Assembly: GCA_017469945.1 (NCBI GenBank)
Contig: JAFUFI010000020.1
Span: 96,191-160,190 of the forward strand
DNA length: 64,000 nt
Source: Lachnospiraceae bacterium
Lineage (GTDB): Bacteria > Bacillota > Clostridia > Lachnospirales > Lachnospiraceae
Reading direction: 5' to 3'
Positions 1 through 9,130 of this stretch are shown piece after piece. Every line of letters begins with the position of its first letter. Positions within the stretch are counted from its first letter, which is position 1. A program made the translations under genes and the position numbers. Below the pieces are notes generated by a model that saw only the letters and a program-made list of their open reading frames with translations, did no database searches and was not told the origin of the DNA.

Positions 1-1275
1 TGTGTTTCCGTTTGTACCTGATCCGTTTCCGTTATTTGCAGGATAAAGATCGTCATACCTCAAAGGCTCAAAATTATTGGTATCAGCAACACTTGAAGGG
101 TCACCCGCATCGGGCGATGCAACCGTTCCCTCTTCAGGTCCCTTGTAAGAAGATGCGTTACAGGGAGGCAGATTTACGCTGAGCCCTGTTCTTGTATGAG
201 TCGGAGCAAATTCCTTGTCCGTCCGGTTGAAGTAATCGTACGTAGAAGGGTTTGTGTCATCCCATGTGATATCCTCGTTATAGTAACCGTCGGATAGTTT
301 AACGATATTCCATGCATGATCCTCTCCGGCATACCCTGTACAGTAGTAACAGGGTATCCCCAGCTGCTGCAGGATATACTGATTGGCTCTTGCATATCCG
401 GCGCAAACGCTTATTCCGTTTACAAGGGCGCTGTACGCGCTCTGGCTAAGTACCGCCCCATCAGCGTAGGAAACGTTTGAAACAAGGTAGTCATGCACAT
501 ACTTTTCTTTTTCGTAATCGCTTGAAAGCTCCGATGCCCCGGCTATAACAGCCTTTGCCGCGCTGCTGAAATTTGCTTTTGCTGTCTCAAGCGCATTGGC
601 AAGGGTATAGTAAACAAGCTGAATCTCAACTACGGAGCCCGATTTGGTGTACTTTACGGAATAGCTTGTATCAAGATAAAAAAGCTCCGGATGGTCGTTT
701 ACAACCGACTCAAATATATTTGCAAGCTGAGATGTATTTATAGCTTTTACCGGCGCAAATGCAGACACTACAGAAAGCGCATTTGCGTATATCTGACGGT
801 AAACTGCCTGTTCGTCGGGACTCAGCATTCCGTAATAGGGATAAATATTAGTATCAAAGGTAAAATTCTCACCGGTCTGCCCCGTGCTGAGTTCCTTTTT
901 TATGGACTCGGCAACCTCATCCGTGATCTTCTCTTCTTCACCGGACACGGGCTGATATCCGGTAAGATGGGACAGATCCGAAGGAGTCTGATTATTATTG
1001 TTACCGGGCAGTTCGATGATAACGGCACTGTCATCCCCGGCTTCATTTCCGGGAGTTTCCGTGCTTACATCGCCGCCCCCTTGAGCATCAGCGCCTTCCG
1101 CAGCATCATCACCTCCGGGCAAAAGAGCGGCAATCTTGCTGAGAACGCCGCCTTCCCCGGTAGCCGTCGCAACTTTTTCCGTAAGAGCGGGATTAACCGC
1201 GCAAATAAGTATGAACGCACAGAGTGCGATTATGATCGTGGCCAGGCCATAAAATAAACCTTTAATAAACTTCAT
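1..1275 (-). CDS. Transglutaminase-like exported protein (3' end outside window)
   Basis: The coding sequence starts with ATG at 1275 and runs off the left edge without a stop. The N-terminus has one hydrophobic segment (about residues 5-26) that serves as signal anchor or signal peptide, followed by a Gly/Asp/Glu-rich low-complexity linker. The C-terminal part holds a transglutaminase-core pattern: VCAGYA (candidate nucleophile Cys), then DHAWNIV (His) and DITWDD (Asp), which is the order of the papain-like Cys-His-Asp triad. A Ser/Gly/Asn-rich tail follows to the edge. Likely an extracellular protease or peptide cross-linker acting at the cell surface; substrate unknown. It is divergent from the nitroreductase gene. 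The family call is good, the function is inference. Confidence 0.8.
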   Translation of the reverse strand, partial: MKFIKGLFYGLATIIIALCAFILICAVNPALTEKVATATGEGGVLSKIAALLPGGDDAAEGADAQGGGDVSTETPGNEAGDDSAVIIELPGNNNNQTPSDLSHLTGYQPVSGEEEKITDEVAESIKKELSTGQTGENFTFDTNIYPYYGMLSPDEQAVYRQIYANALSVVSAFAPVKAINTSQLANIFESVVNDHPELFYLDTSYSVKYTKSGSVVEIQLVYYTLANALETAKANFSSAAKAVIAGASELSSDYEKEKYVHDYLVSNVSYADGAVLSQSAYSALVNGISVCAGYARANQYILQQLGIPCYYCTGYAGEDHAWNIVKLSDGYYNEDITWDDTNPSTYDYFNRTDKEFAPTHTRTGLSVNLPPCNASSYKGPEEGTVASPDAGDPSSVADTNNFEPLRYDDLYPANNGNGSGTNGNT

Positions 1276-1385
1276 CTGTTTTTCCCGTTTCGTAAAAATA
1301 TTTTGGAAACACTCCATTTTATTTTACACTATTTTGTGATATTTTTATATACTTTTTAAATTAGCTTAATCTCTTATCGTCGCGC

Positions 1386-1414
1386 TTGAAAACAGAGTCC
1401 TTAAATGATAAAAT
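1386..1414 (+). promoter_or_regulatory. SigA-type promoter for the nitroreductase gene
   Basis: TTGAAA at 1386-1391 and TAAAAT at 1409-1414 are separated by exactly 17 bp. The -10 ends 35 bp before the start codon at 1450, leaving room for a short leader with a GGAGG ribosome binding site at 1440-1444. Confidence 0.65.
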
Positions 1415-1449
1415 GTGAAAGATAAATCTTTAATAATACGGAGGTGCAT

Positions 1450-1983
1450 ATGGACGCAATTGAATGTATCAAGGGTCGCAGAAGTATCAGAAATTTTCAG
1501 GACAAACCCGTTTCCCACGAGACAATCGAAAAAATAGTTTCCGTCGCAGCGATGGCTCCGAGTTGGAAAAACACTCAGATCACGCGTTATATCGCTCTTG
1601 AAGGAGCTGCAAAAGAAGAGCTTGCCAAATGTACCACCATTTGGGCTAAAAACGGCGATATTATCCGAAATGCCCCCGTTGTTATTGCTGTTTGTGCCGT
1701 TTCAAAAAGAAGCGGATATGAAAGAGACGGCTCTTTCTCTACAAGCAAAGGTGACAAATGGGAAATGTTTGACACAGGTATCGCCAGCGAAGCTTTTTGT
1801 CTCGCAGCATACGAAGCCGGACTCGGAACCGTTATCTTAGGTCTTTACGATGATAATGCTCCCGAGGTTATAGGTGTTCCCGAAGGACAGGAACTTATCG
1901 CTCTTATTCCTATGGGATACCCCGCAGAATCTCCCGAGGCTCCCCGCCGAAAGGAAGTTTCTGAACTACTTTCATACAGGTAA
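1450..1983 (+). CDS. Nitroreductase family protein
   Basis: A 177-residue FMN-dependent oxidoreductase of the nitroreductase fold, which reduces nitroaromatics, quinones or flavins with NAD(P)H in the cytoplasm. The N-terminal RRSIRNF motif is the usual phosphate-binding start of the family, PSWKNTQ near residue 36 is a second FMN contact region, and GLGTVILGL near residue 123 matches the conserved C-terminal loop. I place the start at ATG 1450 because GGAGG at 1440-1444 is spaced 5 bp from it; an upstream in-frame GTG at 1444 overlaps that site. It appears monocistronic, with its own promoter, and ends 68 bp before pyrB. The physiological substrate cannot be told from sequence. Confidence 0.9.
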   Translation: MDAIECIKGRRSIRNFQDKPVSHETIEKIVSVAAMAPSWKNTQITRYIALEGAAKEELAKCTTIWAKNGDIIRNAPVVIAVCAVSKRSGYERDGSFSTSKGDKWEMFDTGIASEAFCLAAYEAGLGTVILGLYDDNAPEVIGVPEGQELIALIPMGYPAESPEAPRRKEVSELLSYR

Positions 1984-1989
1984 ATTTAT

Positions 1990-2014
1990 TCAGCCGGGAT
2001 TATTTCTCGGCTGA
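1990..2014 (+). terminator. Hairpin between nitroreductase and pyrB
   Basis: TCAGCCG at 1990-1996 pairs perfectly with CGGCTGA at 2008-2014 around an 11-base loop, and only three T follow. It is a weak intrinsic terminator for the nitroreductase gene or a hairpin in the pyrB leader. I see no PyrR-type anti-terminator structure. Confidence 0.45.
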
Positions 2015-2051
2015 GTTTATGCTAACTACATTTATTTACGAGGTTACAAAC

Positions 2052-2963
2052 ATGAGACATCTAATGAGTCCTTTGGACTTTACCACCGAAGAGCTGGACA
2101 AACTCTTTGATCTGGCAAATGACATCGAAAAATCACCTGAAAAGTACGCACACAAGTGCGACGGCAGGATCCTTGCCACCTGCTTCTACGAGCCCAGTAC
2201 GAGAACAAGGCTCTCCTTTGAATCGGCTATGACGCGATTGGGTGGAAGGGTCATCGGCTTTTCCGATGCCAATTCATCCTCCGCTGCAAAAGGAGAAAGC
2301 GTTTCGGATACAATAAGAGTCATCTCCTGCTACGCGGATATTTGCGCAATGAGGCATCCCAAGGAAGGTGCTCCCATGGTGGCAGCCTCCAGAAGCCTTA
2401 TTCCCGTTATCAACGCAGGTGACGGCGGACATCAGCATCCCACTCAGACCCTTACCGATCTTCTTACCATCAGAAGCCTCCACGGCAGTCTCGGCGGCTT
2501 TACGATCGGGCTTTGCGGTGACCTTAAATTCGGGCGTACGGTTCACTCCCTTATAAACGCCCTTGTCAGATATGACAATATTAAATTTGTTTTTGTATCC
2601 CCCACAGAGCTTCGCGTGCCCGATTACGTTACGGATATGCTTAATGAAAAGGGCATCCCTTACGAGGAAGTTATTAAGCTTGAGGACGTTATCGGAGACC
2701 TTGATATCCTCTATATGACAAGAGTTCAAAAAGAGCGTTTCTTCAACGAGGAGGACTATATAAGATTAAAGGATTTCTACATCCTCACCCCCGAAAAGCT
2801 CTCCCTTGCCAAGGAAAATATGCTTATCCTTCATCCTCTTCCGAGAGTAAACGAAATCTCTGTTGAGCTTGATGATGACCCCAGAGCCGCATACTTTAAA
2901 CAGGCAAGATACGGTGTATATGTGAGAATGGCTCTGATCCTTACTCTTTTAGGACTGGCATAA
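2052..2963 (+). CDS. pyrB: Aspartate carbamoyltransferase, catalytic subunit
   Basis: Catalyses carbamoyl phosphate plus aspartate to carbamoyl aspartate, the committed step of pyrimidine synthesis. The 303-residue protein carries the carbamoyl-phosphate loop [10 protein letters not shown] near residues 45-55, the HPTQTL motif in the middle and [10 protein letters not shown] near the C-terminus, all diagnostic of ATCase. ATG 2052 is chosen because CGAGG at 2039-2043 lies 8 bp upstream; an in-frame ATG at 2019 has no comparable site. pyrI follows after 10 bp, so the holoenzyme is expected to be the allosteric PyrB-PyrI form. The genes that follow pyrI are close enough to be in the same transcript. 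Confidence 0.96.
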   Translation: MRHLMSPLDFTTEELDKLFDLANDIEKSPEKYAHKCDGRILATCFYEPSTRTRLSFESAMTRLGGRVIGFSDANSSSAAKGESVSDTIRVISCYADICAMRHPKEGAPMVAASRSLIPVINAGDGGHQHPTQTLTDLLTIRSLHGSLGGFTIGLCGDLKFGRTVHSLINALVRYDNIKFVFVSPTELRVPDYVTDMLNEKGIPYEEVIKLEDVIGDLDILYMTRVQKERFFNEEDYIRLKDFYILTPEKLSLAKENMLILHPLPRVNEISVELDDDPRAAYFKQARYGVYVRMALILTLLGLA

Positions 2964-2973
2964 GGAGGATAAT

Positions 2974-3402
2974 ATGTTAAACGTAGGAAAAATCGAAGAG
3001 GGCTTTGTTCTTGACCATATCAAAGCCGGAAAAAGCATGGATATATATGAGCACTTAGGGCTCGACAAAATGGATTGCACCGTGGCGATCATCAAAAATG
3101 CCCGCAGCAAAGTCATGGGCAAAAAGGACATTTTAAAGGTAGAATGCGACATCAACACTCTTGACCTTGATGTTCTTGCTTTTATCGACCATAACATTAC
3201 CATCAACGTTATCAAAAACGGAGAGATCGTCGAGAAAAGAGTTTTGGCTCTTCCCAAGGAAGTCAAAAACGTAATAAAATGCCATAACCCCAGATGTATC
3301 ACATCCATTGAGCAGGGACTTCCCCACATCTTCTTCCTCGCAGACGAAGAGAACGAAGTTTACAGATGCAAATACTGCGAAGAAAAATACACTGAGAGGT
3401 AA
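2974..3402 (+). CDS. pyrI: Aspartate carbamoyltransferase, regulatory subunit
   Basis: A 142-residue regulatory chain that binds nucleotides and transmits allosteric control to PyrB. The N-terminal alpha/beta nucleotide-binding domain is followed by a C-terminal zinc domain with CHNPRC and, about 25 residues later, CKYC; these four cysteines are the structural zinc ligands that contact the catalytic chains. An AAGGAGG site sits just upstream (2962-2968) of ATG 2974. Length and motif order match the family. The next gene begins 6 bp after the stop, so pyrI is probably co-transcribed with the surface-polymer genes. Confidence 0.96.
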   Translation: MLNVGKIEEGFVLDHIKAGKSMDIYEHLGLDKMDCTVAIIKNARSKVMGKKDILKVECDINTLDLDVLAFIDHNITINVIKNGEIVEKRVLALPKEVKNVIKCHNPRCITSIEQGLPHIFFLADEENEVYRCKYCEEKYTER

Positions 3403-3407
3403 AAGGT

Positions 3408-5213
3408 ATGCAGGCTATTGTACTTGCCGCAGGAATGGGTAAGCGCCTTAAAGAACTTACAAAAGATAATACAAAATGTATGGTTAAAGTCGGTGGAGTA
3501 ACCCTTATCGAGAGGCTCCTTAAGCAGCTTGAACCATACCATCTCGAAAAAATAATAATCGTTGCAGGCTATGAGGCCGAAAAGCTCATCGGTTTTGTTA
3601 AAACCCTTGATATAAAGACTCCCATCAGCTTTATCATCAACAGCATCTATGACAAGACCAACAATATCTACTCTTTATATCTTGCCAAGGACGAACTCTG
3701 CTGTGACGACACCCTTTTGTTTGAATCGGATATCATTTTCGAGGACTCGGTTCTTGAAGCGCTTGTAAATGACGAAAGGCCCACTCTTGCCCTGGTAGAC
3801 AAGTATGAAAGCTGGATGGACGGAACATGTGCCGTTCTTCGCGACGACGATTCTATCGAAAAGATAGTCCCCGGAAAACAGTTTGATTATAAGGACAGTT
3901 CTGCTTACTTCAAGACAGTAAATATTTACAAATTCAGCAGGGATTTCTCGGAAAAGATCTATGTTCCTTTCCTTGAAGCATACTCCAAAGCTCTCGGAAA
4001 CAACGAATACTATGAACAGGTGCTGAGAGTTATAACTATGCTCGATATGTCCGGAATACGCGCCAAGCGTTTGGGCGGCCAAAAATGGTATGAAATAGAC
4101 GATATACAGGACCTTGATATAGCCGAATCTATCTTTGCAACCGGGGATGAAAAGGCAAAAAGACTGTCCAAAAGATACGGCGGTTACTGGCGCTATCCCA
4201 AGATGACGGACTTTTGCTACCTTGTAAACCCCTACTACCCTCCCAAGAAAATGGAGGATGAGATTGCCGCAAGTTTCCATACTCTCCTTACCCAGTATCC
4301 ATCGGGTATGGATGTAAATTCTCTTCTTGCAGCAAGAAATTTTGAAATATCAAAAGAAAATATCCTTGTCGGAAACGGTGCTGCCGAAATTATAAACCAT
4401 CTTGTTTCGGACTTTGACGGAAATTTCGGTTTTATAAGACCTACATTCGAGGAATACCCCAACAGATCAAAAGCCCCCGAAAAAGATGTGATCTTTAACG
4501 CACAGGCTCCTGATTTTTCTTATTCCGCTGATGATATTATAAGCTTTTTTGATGCCAATCCCGTTAAAAACCTCGTTCTTATCAACCCGGACAATCCAAC
4601 GGGAAACTATATTAAAACCGAAGACGTAAAGCGTATTGTTCGCTGGGCTGCGGAAAAGAATATGCGCCTTATTTACGATGAGTCCTTCTCTGACTTTGCG
4701 AAAGATCCGGACCATACCCTACTGTTAAATGATTATGTAAAGACCAATCCACATCTTTATATCATCAAGAGTCTTTCCAAATGCTACGGCGTTCCGGGAC
4801 TCAGACTCGGAATCCTTGCATCGGGTGATGTAAGAGCAATAGAAACGCTAAAGAAAAAGCTTTCCATCTGGAATATAAACTCCTTTGCGGAATTCTTTAT
4901 GCAGATATTCGCTAAATATCGCAAGGAGTATGACCTTTCTACAAAAGCCCTAGCCAAAGAACGCGAGCGATTTGCCTGTGAGCTTAAAAAGCTTCCCGGC
5001 GTTAAGGTTTACCCCTCTGAGGCAAACTATATTATGGTATGTATAAGCGGCTCTCAAAACGCTCACGAAATAAGCGTAAAGCTTTTAAACGACTATAATC
5101 TTATCGTCAAAGACCTTTCGGGGAAGATGCCCGGAAGCGGTTTTATGCGATTTGCGGTAAGAAATACCGAAGACAACAATAAGCTTACAGAAGCTCTTAA
5201 GGAAATACTATGA
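3408..5213 (+). CDS. Fusion: sugar/alcohol-phosphate nucleotidyltransferase + class I/II PLP aminotransferase-like domain
   Basis: A 601-residue two-domain cytoplasmic enzyme. Residues 1-245 form a LicC/GT-A-like nucleotidyltransferase: LAAGMGKRL at 6-14, the K of TKCMVKVGG, and ESDIIFE around 106-112 as metal-site acids. From about residue 255 a CobD/HisC-like PLP domain follows, with VNPYYPP near 273, NPDNPTG at 393-399, YDES at 423-426, and SLSKCYGVPGLRLG with the Schiff-base lysine K458. CobD-like enzymes include threonine- and serine-phosphate decarboxylases, so one model is that the second domain makes an amino-alcohol phosphate (such as phosphoethanolamine) and the first activates it to a CDP derivative. 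That model is inference; a plain aminotransferase is possible. The stop overlaps the next gene by 4 bp (ATGA). Confidence 0.85.
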   Translation: MQAIVLAAGMGKRLKELTKDNTKCMVKVGGVTLIERLLKQLEPYHLEKIIIVAGYEAEKLIGFVKTLDIKTPISFIINSIYDKTNNIYSLYLAKDELCCDDTLLFESDIIFEDSVLEALVNDERPTLALVDKYESWMDGTCAVLRDDDSIEKIVPGKQFDYKDSSAYFKTVNIYKFSRDFSEKIYVPFLEAYSKALGNNEYYEQVLRVITMLDMSGIRAKRLGGQKWYEIDDIQDLDIAESIFATGDEKAKRLSKRYGGYWRYPKMTDFCYLVNPYYPPKKMEDEIAASFHTLLTQYPSGMDVNSLLAARNFEISKENILVGNGAAEIINHLVSDFDGNFGFIRPTFEEYPNRSKAPEKDVIFNAQAPDFSYSADDIISFFDANPVKNLVLINPDNPTGNYIKTEDVKRIVRWAAEKNMRLIYDESFSDFAKDPDHTLLLNDYVKTNPHLYIIKSLSKCYGVPGLRLGILASGDVRAIETLKKKLSIWNINSFAEFFMQIFAKYRKEYDLSTKALAKERERFACELKKLPGVKVYPSEANYIMVCISGSQNAHEISVKLLNDYNLIVKDLSGKMPGSGFMRFAVRNTEDNNKLTEALKEIL

Positions 5214-6433
5214 TACTTCTCTATATAGATCCGGGAACCGGAAGTATGCTTTTTACCATACTTCTCGGAGTTATTTCTTCGCTGTTTTTTGTGTTCAGGA
5301 AATTCATCCTCGGTCTCAAATTTACTTTCTCATCGGGAAAGAAAAAAAGTGAGTCCGGTAAAGCACACGAATACCTGATCTTCAGCGACAGCAAACGCTA
5401 CTGGAATGTTTTTAAACCCATATGCGACGAATTTGAAAAAAGACAGATTCATTTGGATTACTGGACCGCCTCCCCCGACGATCCGGCTCTTAGCGTTCCC
5501 TATAAATACGTAAAAACAGAATTTATCGGCGAAGGAAACCGCGCCTTTGCAAGGCTTAATACCTTAAGCGCTGATATCGTGCTTTCCACTACTCCGGGGC
5601 TTGACGTTTATCAGTGGAAGCGCTCCAAATCCGTAAAATACTACGTTCATATTTTCCATGCCGTTGACGAAGCTTTGGGATATCGTATGTTCGGTATGGA
5701 TTATTATGATGCGATCTTACTTACAGGCGCTTTCCAGGGCGACAATATCCGCAAGCTGGAGGAGCTTAGAAACCTGCCTCAAAAGGAACTGAAAGTTACA
5801 GGCTCTACCTATATGGACGCCCTTTTGGAGAAAAAAGAAAGCACTCCTGAACCGGCACATTCAAAAACCGTTCTTCTTGCGCCTTCATGGGGAGACAGCG
5901 CGATCCTTTCAAGGTTTGGAAAAAAGCTTATAAGCGCCCTTCTTTCAACAGACTATAAAGTGATCATTCGTCCTCATCCCCAGTCTTCCATATCTGAAAA
6001 GGAAATGCTGGAGGAACTTATGACGGCCTTTCCAAACAGCGATAAACTCACCTGGAGCTTTGATAACAACAATTTCGATGCCCTGAACACATCGGATGTA
6101 ATGATCACAGATTTTTCAGGTATCATATTCGACTACTCGCTGGTATTCGGAAAACCGATCCTTTACGCCGATACCTCTTTCGACAAAGCGCCTTACGACG
6201 CCGCATGGGTTGATGATAACCTTTGGAGATTTGAAGTACTGCCCTCTCTTGGCAAAAAGCTTGATGAGAAGGATTTCCCCTCAATCGGAAAACTCCTCGA
6301 TGACCTTATAGAAAATCCTGAATTTTCCGAGGGTCGCAAAAAAGTATCCGATACGGCATGGCAATGCAAGAGAGAATCAGCATCCCTTACCGCAGACTAT
6401 TTAATTTCCAAACACAAAGAAATTGAGGCTTGA
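5210..6433 (+). CDS. CDP-glycerol glycerophosphotransferase-like (TagB/TagF family) enzyme
   Basis: A 407-residue membrane-associated GT-B-type polyol-phosphate transferase. The N-terminus has a single hydrophobic segment (residues 12-30). The catalytic part shows HIFHA near residue 150, the IRPHPQS His motif, and TDFSGIIFDY followed by GKPILY, which is the conserved C-terminal signature of teichoic-acid glycerophosphotransferases. It would transfer phosphoglycerol or a related polyol phosphate from a CDP donor to a surface glycan. Its ATG overlaps the stop of the upstream fusion gene (ATGA), showing translational coupling, and the next gene starts 2 bp after its stop. Donor identity is not determined by sequence. 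Confidence 0.88.
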   Translation: MILLYIDPGTGSMLFTILLGVISSLFFVFRKFILGLKFTFSSGKKKSESGKAHEYLIFSDSKRYWNVFKPICDEFEKRQIHLDYWTASPDDPALSVPYKYVKTEFIGEGNRAFARLNTLSADIVLSTTPGLDVYQWKRSKSVKYYVHIFHAVDEALGYRMFGMDYYDAILLTGAFQGDNIRKLEELRNLPQKELKVTGSTYMDALLEKKESTPEPAHSKTVLLAPSWGDSAILSRFGKKLISALLSTDYKVIIRPHPQSSISEKEMLEELMTAFPNSDKLTWSFDNNNFDALNTSDVMITDFSGIIFDYSLVFGKPILYADTSFDKAPYDAAWVDDNLWRFEVLPSLGKKLDEKDFPSIGKLLDDLIENPEFSEGRKKVSDTAWQCKRESASLTADYLISKHKEIEA

Positions 6434-6435
6434 TC

Positions 6436-9030
6436 ATGGGTAATCCTTTATACAATCTTTTCATACAGCCGCTGGAGCTCCTTATAGAGCTTATTTTCTC
6501 TGTCATGAAATCCATAAGCGGTAACTACGGTCTGGCTATAATTATGGTCAGCGTCGTTGTAAATATACTTATTTTCCCTCTGTATAAGCGTTCGGACGCG
6601 ATGCAGGAAGCGGAACATAAAAAGCAAAATGAGATGGAACCCTGGATAAAACATATCCGTAAAACCTTTAAGGGCGATGAGCGCTTTATGATGCTCCAGA
6701 CCTACTATAGGCAACAGGATTACGCTCCCATCAGCGCGGTAAAGGGATCTTTTTCCCTTCTTTTACAGATTCCGTTTTTTATGGCTGCGTACCACTTTTT
6801 ATCAAGCATTGATATGCAGGGCGTTTCCTTTTTATTTATCCCCAATCTCGGCGCGGCTGACCATCTTTTAAAGATCGGACCTTTCGCAATAAATCTGCTG
6901 CCTCTTATGATGACGGGATTCAATCTTCTCTCAGCCGCCATTTACCTTAAAGGTACAAGACTCAGAGACAAGATTCAGACTGTTGTCCTTGCCCTGGCCT
7001 TTCTCGTAATCCTTTACAGAAGCCCTTCTGCTCTTGTTTTGTATTGGACTATGAACAATTTCTTCTCACTTTTGAAGAATGTATTTATGAAGCTTATAGG
7101 GCCTTATCTTGCAAGACGCAAAAAAAAGTCCGCTTCTTCCTTAGCAGACAGTTCCTTAGAAGATAGTGTAAAAACAGATAAACGGAAAATGCGCGAAGGT
7201 ACTTTTTCCTTTGTCCTTGCTGCGCTCTTCCTCACACTTATTGCGGGGCTTGTCGTACCTGCCGCCGCAGTCAGCGCTTCACCCGAAGATTTTATTTCTG
7301 TTAACCCAACCGTTAATCCTGTACTTTTGATCTTCAACACATTTTTTATCAGTGCCGGAATCTTTATGGTCTGGGGCGGAATCATATACTTTGTCAGCAA
7401 AGAAAAGCAGAGAGCTGCCATTACCGGTGCATTTTGGTGCCTCTGCCTTCCCGCCATCGTAAACTACATGTTTTTCGGAAAGCGCCTCGGTACCATCTCT
7501 CCTCTCTTTAGATTTAATGACGGACTGGGATACGGTGCAAAGGAACTTCTTATAAGTACGGCTGTATTTATCGTACTTGTTTTGGTTTCGCTATTTGTAT
7601 ACATTAAAAAGAGGGCCTTTATTCGCCCCGTGCTGGCCGTTCTTGTCCTCAGCGTTCTGATACTGGGCTCTTACCAAACAGTAAAGGCACAGAGTCATAT
7701 ACGCGCTTTGGGAGTAACATTTAAGTCCGCTTCCGATACTGAGGATATTGAGCCCATCATTCCCCTTAGCAAAAACGGAAAAAATGTTGTTGTTATAATG
7801 CTCGACAGAGCAATTAATGACTATTTTCCTTTCGCTATAAGTGAAAAGCCCGACCTTGCAAGGGCTTTTGATGGCTTTACCTACTATCCGAACACCATAT
7901 CCCACGGACTCTTTACTGTCTACGGAACTCCTCCTTTATTCGGCGGATTTGAGTACACGCCAAAGGCTATAAACGCCAGGGATACGGAGCCTCTTGTAGA
8001 TAAGCAAAACGAAGCCCTTAAAGTTATGCCCGTGCTTTTTTCGGAAAAGGGTTATACTGTAACGGTTTGCGACCCGCCCTATGCCAACTACCAGGAAATC
8101 TGTGACCTTTCGATCTACGATGATTATCCTGAGATAAATGCCTACGAAACAATGGGTAAATATATCGCTGAGGGCGAACACTACACAAAATCCGTTTCCG
8201 ATACATCCAAAAGAAACTGCGTGTATTACGGAATACTCAAAATAACCCCGCCGATCCTCCAGCGTTTTATTTACAACTACGGCAATTATTATCAGATGGA
8301 GAAAAAGCACATTCAGGAGCCTGAATTCCTGGGTTCATACGCTGTGCTTGACAATCTAGATAAACTGACTTACATCTCAGAGGATGACAAAAACACCTTT
8401 TTAATGATGGATAATAACACCACTCATGCACCGTGTCTTCTTCATCTTCCTGATTATACGCCTTCGGATACTCCTTCCGATGCATCGGATACACCGGCTT
8501 ATTTGGAATTAAACGGGCGTGTGTGCAAACTTGATAATTCGATTCTCGTACAGCACTATCAAGTCAATATGGCCGCTTATCTGAAGCTTGCCGAATGGTT
8601 CGATTTTCTTAGGGAGAACAATCTCTATGACAACACCAGGATCATTATAGTCGCCGACCACGGCAGGGTCCTTAATCAGTTTGATGACCTGATGCTGGAT
8701 GAATATGTAGATATTGAAGGATATCATCCCCTCCTTTTATTTAAGGACTTTAACAGCACGGGCCTTACAACATCGGATGAATTTATGACAAATGCCGATG
8801 TGCCCACTCTGGCTACAGAGAATCTTATTAAAGATGCAACTAATCCTTTTACCGGCAAGCCGATAGATTCAAAGGATAAGGAGAACGGTCAGTTTATAAC
8901 AACATCTCCTCACTTTGAGCTTTTAGAAAACCCGGGAAATACATTTAACACCGAAGATTCCTATTGGTATAAAGTATCTGGAAATATATTTGATAAATCA
9001 AACTGGGTAAGGATTACCGATAACAAATAA
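6436..9030 (+). CDS. YidC/Oxa1-like domain fused to a sulfatase/LtaS-like phosphoglycerol-transferase domain
   Basis: One uninterrupted frame of 864 residues. Residues 1-225 resemble the five-helix YidC/Oxa1 insertase core: FPLYKRSDAMQ after the first core helix, a charged cytoplasmic hairpin, then LLQIPFFMAAYHFLSS and LVLYWTMNNFFSLLKN. The position that aligns with the essential hydrophilic-groove Arg of YidC is N43 here (VVNILIFPL). A Lys/Arg linker (226-255) leads into about five more membrane helices (258-415). From residue 447 a sulfatase-fold domain follows: VVVIMLDRA (metal Asp), SHGLFTVYGTPP (nucleophile region) and IIIVADHGR with D741/H742. ATG 6436 is chosen over TTG 6430 because GAGG at 6425-6428 is 7 bp upstream. 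Probably a polymer phosphoglycerol or phosphoethanolamine transferase on the outer face; the role of the YidC part is unknown. Confidence 0.82.
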   Translation: MGNPLYNLFIQPLELLIELIFSVMKSISGNYGLAIIMVSVVVNILIFPLYKRSDAMQEAEHKKQNEMEPWIKHIRKTFKGDERFMMLQTYYRQQDYAPISAVKGSFSLLLQIPFFMAAYHFLSSIDMQGVSFLFIPNLGAADHLLKIGPFAINLLPLMMTGFNLLSAAIYLKGTRLRDKIQTVVLALAFLVILYRSPSALVLYWTMNNFFSLLKNVFMKLIGPYLARRKKKSASSLADSSLEDSVKTDKRKMREGTFSFVLAALFLTLIAGLVVPAAAVSASPEDFISVNPTVNPVLLIFNTFFISAGIFMVWGGIIYFVSKEKQRAAITGAFWCLCLPAIVNYMFFGKRLGTISPLFRFNDGLGYGAKELLISTAVFIVLVLVSLFVYIKKRAFIRPVLAVLVLSVLILGSYQTVKAQSHIRALGVTFKSASDTEDIEPIIPLSKNGKNVVVIMLDRAINDYFPFAISEKPDLARAFDGFTYYPNTISHGLFTVYGTPPLFGGFEYTPKAINARDTEPLVDKQNEALKVMPVLFSEKGYTVTVCDPPYANYQEICDLSIYDDYPEINAYETMGKYIAEGEHYTKSVSDTSKRNCVYYGILKITPPILQRFIYNYGNYYQMEKKHIQEPEFLGSYAVLDNLDKLTYISEDDKNTFLMMDNNTTHAPCLLHLPDYTPSDTPSDASDTPAYLELNGRVCKLDNSILVQHYQVNMAAYLKLAEWFDFLRENNLYDNTRIIIVADHGRVLNQFDDLMLDEYVDIEGYHPLLLFKDFNSTGLTTSDEFMTNADVPTLATENLIKDATNPFTGKPIDSKDKENGQFITTSPHFELLENPGNTFNTEDSYWYKVSGNIFDKSNWVRITDNK

Positions 9031-9061
9031 ATTGTTGAGCTCGAATAATCTTTAGAATATC

Positions 9062-9092
9062 AAAAAGAAGCGCCGATAAGACGCTTCTTTTA
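9062..9092. terminator. Bidirectional intrinsic terminator
   Basis: AAAGAAGCG (9064-9072) pairs with CGCTTCTTT (9082-9090), with A-rich flank on the left and T-rich flank on the right. It sits between two converging genes and can serve both. Confidence 0.85.
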
Positions 9093-9130
9093 TTTTACAT
9101 ATGTATTGTGAAATCCCGTTAAAGCGGTAT

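Noticed and set aside
691..1257. 188-codon plus-strand frame
   Set aside because: It is antisense to the transglutaminase-like gene, which has clear motifs; the plus-strand product has no recognisable pattern.
1990..2014. PyrR-type attenuator before pyrB
   Set aside because: Only one simple hairpin is present; no anti-terminator or PyrR-binding loop is visible.
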